Origin: Quadrisphaera sp. INWT6
GTDB taxonomy: Bacteria > Actinomycetota > Actinomycetes > Actinomycetales > Quadrisphaeraceae
Direction: 5' to 3'
Assembly: GCF_015390235.1 (NCBI RefSeq)
Contig: NZ_VUOH01000001.1
Span: forward strand, 372,001-436,000
DNA length: 64,000 nt
Positions 60,296 to 64,000 of this stretch are shown here, piece by piece. Under the pieces are notes generated by a model, which did not search any database, was not told the DNA's origin, and saw only the letters and a list, made by a program, of their open reading frames with translations. Made by a program: the position numbers and the translations under genes. The stretch's first letter is position 1. Each line of letters opens with the position of its first letter.

Positions 60296-60832
60296 ATGGC
60301 CAGAGGACGCGGGGAGTGGCGCGCACCGCAGACGCACAAGCCCGCGTCGGCGCCCGGACGCGACACGACGACGAAGACGGTGGTGGCCTCCAACCGCCGC
60401 GCGCGCTTCGACTACGCCATCGAGGACGTGTTCGAGGCGGGGATGGTGCTCACCGGCACCGAGGTGAAGTCGCTGCGGCAGGGCCGCGCGTCGCTGGTCG
60501 ACGGGTTCGCCGAGGTCGAGCGGGGCGAGGCGTGGCTCGAGGCCGTGCACATCCCCGAGTACGCCGAGGGCACCTGGACCAACCACGAGCCGCGGCGCCG
60601 CCGCAAGCTGCTGCTCCACGCCGCTGAGATCGAGAAGCTGGCGCAGTCGGCGGCCCAGAGCGGCTACACGCTGGTGCCGCTGCAGCTGTACTTCCGCGGC
60701 GGCCGGGTGAAGGTCGAGATCGGCGTCGCGAAGGGCAAGAAGACCTTCGACAAGCGCCAGGCCCTGCGCACCCAGACCGACGAGCGCGAGGCCCAGCGCG
60801 CCATGCGCAACCGCAGCCGCATCGGCGAGTAG
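60296..60832 (+). CDS. smpB: SsrA-binding protein SmpB
   Basis: 178 residues. The OB-fold core reads [39 protein letters not shown] and [20 protein letters not shown], then [13 protein letters not shown] and the C-terminal basic tail. It carries tmRNA to stalled ribosomes. The first 25 residues are an Arg/Pro-rich extension. ssrA lies 2.6 kb downstream, separated by three accessory genes. Confidence 0.97.
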   Translation: MARGRGEWRAPQTHKPASAPGRDTTTKTVVASNRRARFDYAIEDVFEAGMVLTGTEVKSLRQGRASLVDGFAEVERGEAWLEAVHIPEYAEGTWTNHEPRRRRKLLLHAAEIEKLAQSAAQSGYTLVPLQLYFRGGRVKVEIGVAKGKKTFDKRQALRTQTDEREAQRAMRNRSRIGE

Positions 60833-60883
60833 CTCGTCAGCCCACCGGGTGCGGTGGGTCTCGTGCCGCCGCAGGCTGGGTGC

Positions 60884-61807
60884 ATGCGTGCTGTCTTCCA
60901 CGAGTCCTACGGCGGTCCCGAGGTCCTGCAGGTCGGTGAGCGGCCCGACCCCGTCGTCGGTCCGGACTCCGTCCTCGTCCGCGTGAGGGCCGCCGGGGTG
61001 AACCCCGTCGACTTCAAGATCGGCGCGGGGTACCTGCAGGGGGCCTTCCCCTCGTTCCTGCCGACGATCGCCGGGTGGGACGCCGCCGGCGTCGTCGAGG
61101 CGGTCGGGCCCGCCGTGCGCGACCTGGCCGTCGGTGACGAGGTCCTGGGCTACGTCCGCAAGGACTTCGTCCGTGACGGCTGCTACGCCGAGCTGGTCGC
61201 CGGGGCCCAGCGCCACTGGGCGCTGAAGCCGCCGGCCGTCTCCTGGGAGGCCGCCGGGGCCCTGCCGCTGGCGGGCCTCACCGCGCTGCAGTCGCTGGAG
61301 GCGGTGCGCGCGGGCGCGGGCGACACCGTGCTCGTGCACGCCGCGTCCGGTGGCGTGGGCCACCTCGCGGTCCAGATCGCCGTGGCCCGCGGGGCGCGCG
61401 TCATCGGCACCGCGAGCGAGCGCAACCACGACTTCGTCCGCTCCCTGGGCGCCGAGCCCGTCCAGTACGGCGACGGGCTGGTCGACGCCGTGCGCGCCCT
61501 CGCCCCCGAGGGCGTCGACGCCGCGGTCGACTACGTCGGCGGCGACGCGATCACGCAGTCGGCCGAGCTCGCGAAGGACCCGGCGCGCACCGCGTCGAAC
61601 GTCGACCCGCAGGCCGTGGCCGAGGCGGGCGGGCTCTACTGCTTCGTCACCCCCGACGCCCGGCAGCTGGCCTCCCTCGCGGCCCTGGTGGCCGACGGGA
61701 CCGTGCGCGTCGAGGTGCAGGAGGCGTTCCCCCTGGAGCGCGCCGCCGACGCCTGGACGGCGCAGGTGGACGGCCACGTCCGCGGCAAGCTGGTCCTCGC
61801 CGTCTGA
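60884..61807 (+). CDS. Zinc-independent quinone oxidoreductase (MDR family)
   Basis: 307 residues. MDR features are GPEVLQVGERPDPVVGPDSV, AAGVNPVDFKIGAGY, GWDAAGVVEAVG, and the NADP motif VLVHAASGGVGHLAVQIAVA. The structural and catalytic zinc Cys/His sites of alcohol dehydrogenases are absent, as in quinone reductases. A CAGGCT ends 6 nt before the ATG. It lies between smpB and ssrA. Confidence 0.92.
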   Translation: MRAVFHESYGGPEVLQVGERPDPVVGPDSVLVRVRAAGVNPVDFKIGAGYLQGAFPSFLPTIAGWDAAGVVEAVGPAVRDLAVGDEVLGYVRKDFVRDGCYAELVAGAQRHWALKPPAVSWEAAGALPLAGLTALQSLEAVRAGAGDTVLVHAASGGVGHLAVQIAVARGARVIGTASERNHDFVRSLGAEPVQYGDGLVDAVRALAPEGVDAAVDYVGGDAITQSAELAKDPARTASNVDPQAVAEAGGLYCFVTPDARQLASLAALVADGTVRVEVQEAFPLERAADAWTAQVDGHVRGKLVLAV

Positions 61808-61906
61808 AAACCCGTGGCGCCGTTCGCCGGGCTGCGGGCATCGTGGTCCTGCTGCCCGACGAGCGGCGCACCGGTGGCTCACCGGCCGCGTCCCGCGCAC
61901 CAGCGG

Positions 61907-61969
61907 GCAGCGCAGCACTGCGGATGCTGGCGCCTCATCAGCGCTGAGGTTCGACTCCTCGACCGATGA
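61907..61969 (+). other. tRNA-like remnant (Met-type anticodon arm and T-arm)
   Basis: In the 327-bp gap 61808-62134, a 5-bp stem with loop CTCATCA (61929-61945, CAT anticodon, T33 present) is followed directly by a T-arm, GAGG-TTCGACT-CCTC (61946-61960). A D-arm-like AGCG...TGCT lies upstream. No matching acceptor stem or variable loop exists, so it is not a functional tRNA. It may be a decayed tRNA or chance. I see nothing else in the gap. Confidence 0.3.
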
Positions 61970-62134
61970 CGGCGGCCGGTGCCCCGCCGCGCCCGCGAGG
62001 GCCGGCAGGCAGCGCTCGGACCCGCGCACCTCCTCGAGGGGTTGCCCGTCCGGGCCGTCGGGCACCGGCCGTCGTCGCTGTGCGTCCGCTCCGTGCTGCT
62101 GGTCGGTGCACCCGTGGGCGGCAGGAGGCGGAGC

Positions 62135-62800
62135 GTGTTCAGGAAGCACCTGGTGGTGAGGGACGGCCGGCGCGCCGTCGTCCGGTACGACGGGCGCGTC
62201 GTCGACGTCCTCGACGCCGGACGCCACCGGCTCAGGGGCAGGGCGTGGCGGCGCTCGGTGGAGGTCCTCGACGTCCGCCAGCAGCTGCTCATGGTGACCG
62301 GCCAGGAGGTCGCGGCGGCCGACGTCCCGGGCGTCCGCGTCAGCGCTGCCGCCCGGTTCGCGATCGCCGACCCGGTGGCCTTCCTCGACGCGGCCGCCGA
62401 CCCGGAGGCCGAGCTGCGGCTGGCGCTGCAGCTGGCGGTCCGCGACTGGGTGGCCGCGGCTCCGGTCGCCGAGCTGCTCGCCCTGCGGGCGGGGGCGGCG
62501 TCGGTGCTCACCCCGCTCGTGGCGACCGAGGTGGCGCACCTGGGGATCGCGGTGGTCGAGGCCTCCGTCCGCGACGTCAGCCTCCCGGGGGAGCTGCGCC
62601 GCGCCCTGCTGGCGACGGCGACGGCGACCCAGGAGGGGCAGGCCGCCCTCGAGCGGGCACGCGGTGAGGTCGCCGCCACGCGGGCCCTCGCCAACGCGGC
62701 GCGGACGCTGGCGGAGAACCCCGCGCTGCTGCAGCTGCGCACCGTCCAGGAGGCGGCGCGGGCCGGCTCGACCGTCGTCCTGCACGTCGGGGAGTCCTGA
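62135..62800 (+). CDS. SPFH/Band 7-domain protein
   Basis: 221 residues, GTG with AGGAGG 7 nt upstream. The SPFH pattern is VFRKHLVVRDGRRAVVRYDG, VSAAARFAIADPVAFLDAA, then LGIAVVEASVRDVSLPGELR, and a C-terminal helix with EGQAALERARGEVAATRALA. The N-terminal membrane anchor of stomatins is missing unless translation starts upstream. Scaffold or membrane-microdomain functions are known for the family. Confidence 0.8.
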   Translation: MFRKHLVVRDGRRAVVRYDGRVVDVLDAGRHRLRGRAWRRSVEVLDVRQQLLMVTGQEVAAADVPGVRVSAAARFAIADPVAFLDAAADPEAELRLALQLAVRDWVAAAPVAELLALRAGAASVLTPLVATEVAHLGIAVVEASVRDVSLPGELRRALLATATATQEGQAALERARGEVAATRALANAARTLAENPALLQLRTVQEAARAGSTVVLHVGES

Positions 62801-62813
62801 GGCTCCCCGACGC

Positions 62814-63281
62814 TCAGCGGGGTGCGGGTCCCAGCCGTCGGGCGGCGCGGGCGTCGAGGACGAGCAGCGCCAGGCCCTGCACCACGACGGCCAGGCCGTG
62901 CGCCCGCAGCTCCGCCTCGCTCGTCCGCCGGCCGCGCCCGCGGCGCCGCAGCCGCCGCAGCACCCGGTCGGGTCGCGCGGCCAGGGCCGACCCGAGCGCC
63001 ACGTACCCGATGTCGGCCACGGCGTTGGTGGTGAGCAGCAGGCGCAGCCGCTCCGCCGGGGGCGGACCGCTGGCGCGCGCCCGGACCGCGGCGCCGGCAC
63101 CGAGCACGGCGGCGTCGACCACCGCCCACAGCACGGTCTGCTCCCCGAAGGCCCGCAGCGCCGGGTGCCCCCGGCGCTTCCCGACCACCAGGGCCACCGC
63201 CCCGGTCAGGGTGCTGGCCACGGTCCACGTCTGCAGCGCACGGGTGAGCTCGCGCTCGACGGCCTCGACGTCGTCGTCCAC
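62814..63281 (-). CDS. Small multi-helix membrane protein, unknown function
   Basis: 155 residues, start GTG. Four hydrophobic stretches are visible, for example TWTVASTLTGAVALVVG, QTVLWAVVDAAVLGAGAAV, LLLTTNAVADIGYVALGSAL and a C-terminal GLAVVVQGLALLVLDARAA. The arrangement resembles DUF6992-like proteins. A variant -10 (GAGACT) ends 6 nt before the start on its strand. It is convergent with the SPFH gene. Confidence 0.75.
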   Translation of the reverse strand: MDDDVEAVERELTRALQTWTVASTLTGAVALVVGKRRGHPALRAFGEQTVLWAVVDAAVLGAGAAVRARASGPPPAERLRLLLTTNAVADIGYVALGSALAARPDRVLRRLRRRGRGRRTSEAELRAHGLAVVVQGLALLVLDARAARRLGPAPR

Positions 63282-63403
63282 GGGACCAGTCTCGCGCGGA
63301 ACAGCGGGCGCGCAGCAGGAGTTCTCACTGGAGGACCGGCTGCCGCTGCGCGTAGGATGGTCCGACTGCCCGTGGTCCCGGCCGCGAGCAGCACAACTCC
63401 ACA

Positions 63404-63772
63404 GGGGGTGTCAGGTTTCGACGTCGCATCGTCGAACCAGGGGAAGCGGGTCGAGAAGGCAAGGTCATCTCGTTAACGTTCCTTGCAAACCCACAGGTGC
63501 CGATTCCAAGAGCACCGACTTCGCTCTCGCTGCCTGATCAGCTGAGTTGAAAGTCCGTCGGCCCGGGAGTGCTCCCGGCCCGGGTACCGGCGTCAGCTAG
63601 GGAGCTCAACCACCGGCCAGTGTCACCGGGGCCGGTGGGAAACCAAGGTGACTGGGCTCGTCAGCGCAACGCCCGTGTGAGCGCTGGAGCCGAGCAGAAC
63701 GAGTCACGGGCTGCACCCGGAGAAGCCCTGGGGGCACGACGGCGGACGCGGGTTCGATTCCCGCCACCTCCA
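63404..63772 (+). ncRNA. ssrA: Transfer-messenger RNA (tmRNA)
   Basis: The acceptor stem pairs 5' GGGGGTG (63404-63410) with 3' CACCTCC (63765-63771). The T-arm GCGGGTTCGATTCCCGC precedes the 3' end. The CCA is not encoded. The tag reading frame runs from 63499 to 63537 and encodes ADSKSTDFALAA, then TGA. A pseudoknot-rich middle follows. With SmpB it rescues stalled ribosomes and tags nascent proteins for ClpXP. Confidence 0.96.
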
Positions 63773-63834
63773 CCTCGTCGCTCTCGGACTGATCAGCAGT
63801 CGTCCCACGTGAGCGACACCCCCCTTGCGAGCAG

Positions 63835-63866
63835 CGGAGGGCCCGACCACCAGGTCGGGCCCTCCG
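63835..63866 (+). terminator. Terminator hairpin after ssrA
   Basis: A perfect 14-bp stem (63835-63848 with 63853-63866) has an ACCA loop. It is 62 nt after the tmRNA 3' end and also lies at the 3' side of a convergent minus-strand gene. Confidence 0.8.
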
Positions 63867-63878
63867 TCGTCTGCCCGC

Positions 63879-63938
63879 GCGCACGACCGGGCGCACGACC
63901 GGGCGCACGACCGGGCGCACGACCGGGCGCACGACCGG
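63879..63938. repeat. Five 12-bp tandem repeats
   Basis: GCGCACGACCGG is repeated five times without change. It lies between the ssrA terminator and the stop of the partial minus-strand gene. Confidence 0.95.
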
Positions 63939-63940
63939 GC

Positions 63941-64000
63941 TCACGCCCCCGGGGCCGGCGGGCTCAGGTGCTGGGAGAAGAACTGCAGCACCTGGGGCAT
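63941..64000 (-). CDS. 3' end of an unidentified minus-strand gene
   Basis: The last 19 codons are visible (MPQVLQFFSQHLSPPAPGA, then TGA at 63943-63941). The pattern VLQFFSQHL resembles the C-terminal helix of alpha/beta hydrolases or S9 peptidases, but this is too little for a call. The gene continues beyond the window. Confidence 0.4.
   Translation of the reverse strand: MPQVLQFFSQHLSPPAPGA

Noticed and set aside
58913..63100. A 1395-codon open frame on the minus strand opposite the M23, smpB and quinone reductase genes
   Set aside because: It is a shadow of high-GC third positions: the plus strand holds well-recognised families throughout, and the minus frame has a low-complexity Arg/Gly/His composition.
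63606..63944. A minus-strand frame over the tmRNA and 12-bp repeats, reading as Arg-Pro-Val repeats
   Set aside because: It is antisense to tmRNA and arises from the tandem repeat; no RBS or homology.

Overview
The window is about three quarters G+C, with codon third positions almost all G or C. It carries marker genes of high-GC Actinomycetota: DUF3117, DUF3107, WhiB7, mycoredoxin, MoeZ, AdnA/AdnB, UvrD2 and a tmRNA tag ending in ALAA. Gene content suggests Kineosporiales or a related free-living aerobic actinobacterium, but the genus is an inference. It is a chromosomal segment. I see no prophage, insertion sequence, CRISPR array or rRNA. The only recognised RNA gene is tmRNA.

Layout. (1) 1-8.1 kb: end of a YihY/BrkB membrane protein, a LysR regulator divergent from an MFS exporter, a CoA-disulfide-reductase-like flavoprotein, a LOG-family protein, a DivIVA-domain protein, an SRPBCC protein and a PIG-V-like mannosyltransferase. 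(2) 8.3-18.7 kb: a block whose order resembles, from memory, mycobacterial Rv1205-Rv1232c. It runs DUF3117, (leucyl aminopeptidase), O-methyltransferase, SigE, TatB, Mrp, (hypothetical, GspE-like ATPase), DUF1003, MgtE-N/CBS. The anti-sigma and HtrA genes expected between sigE and tatB are absent. (3) 18.8-27 kb: Dps, a stress membrane protein, aminopeptidase P, a secreted transglycosylase with a Pro/Thr/Glu repeat tail, a PHP phosphoesterase, a RecB-type nuclease, an MpaB-like oxygenase and a Rieske protein. (4) 27-54 kb: a second conserved block resembling mycobacterial Rv3197-Rv3211: DEAD helicase, MiaE-like ferritin, DUF3107, MoeZ, an alkyltransferase-like protein, AdnA-AdnB, NudC, mycoredoxin, UvrD2, WhiB7. 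A LysR-mesX-mesD methionine module is inserted between the ATL gene and adnA. (5) 54-64 kb: AIM24 protein, hydroxyacid dehydrogenase, prfB, the ftsE-ftsX-M23 peptidase division operon, smpB, three accessory genes and ssrA.

How genes work together. FtsEX with the adjacent coiled-coil M23 hydrolase forms a division cell-wall hydrolase system. SmpB with tmRNA and RF2 serves ribosome rescue and termination. AdnAB, UvrD2, the ATL protein and RecB-like nuclease concern DNA repair. Mycoredoxin, NudC, Dps and CoADR-like enzymes concern redox and stress. MesD-MesX is a probable oxygen-dependent, MetE-core methionine synthase pair.

Regulatory signals. Many genes have a NANNNT -10 hexamer exactly 6-7 nt before the start codon and no Shine-Dalgarno, the signature of leaderless mRNAs. 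whiB7 has a WhiB7-type promoter, a long leader with an upstream ORF, and a strong terminator hairpin before the gene. uvrD2 and whiB7 each carry an apparent one-G deletion in a G run; this could be sequence error or real decay.
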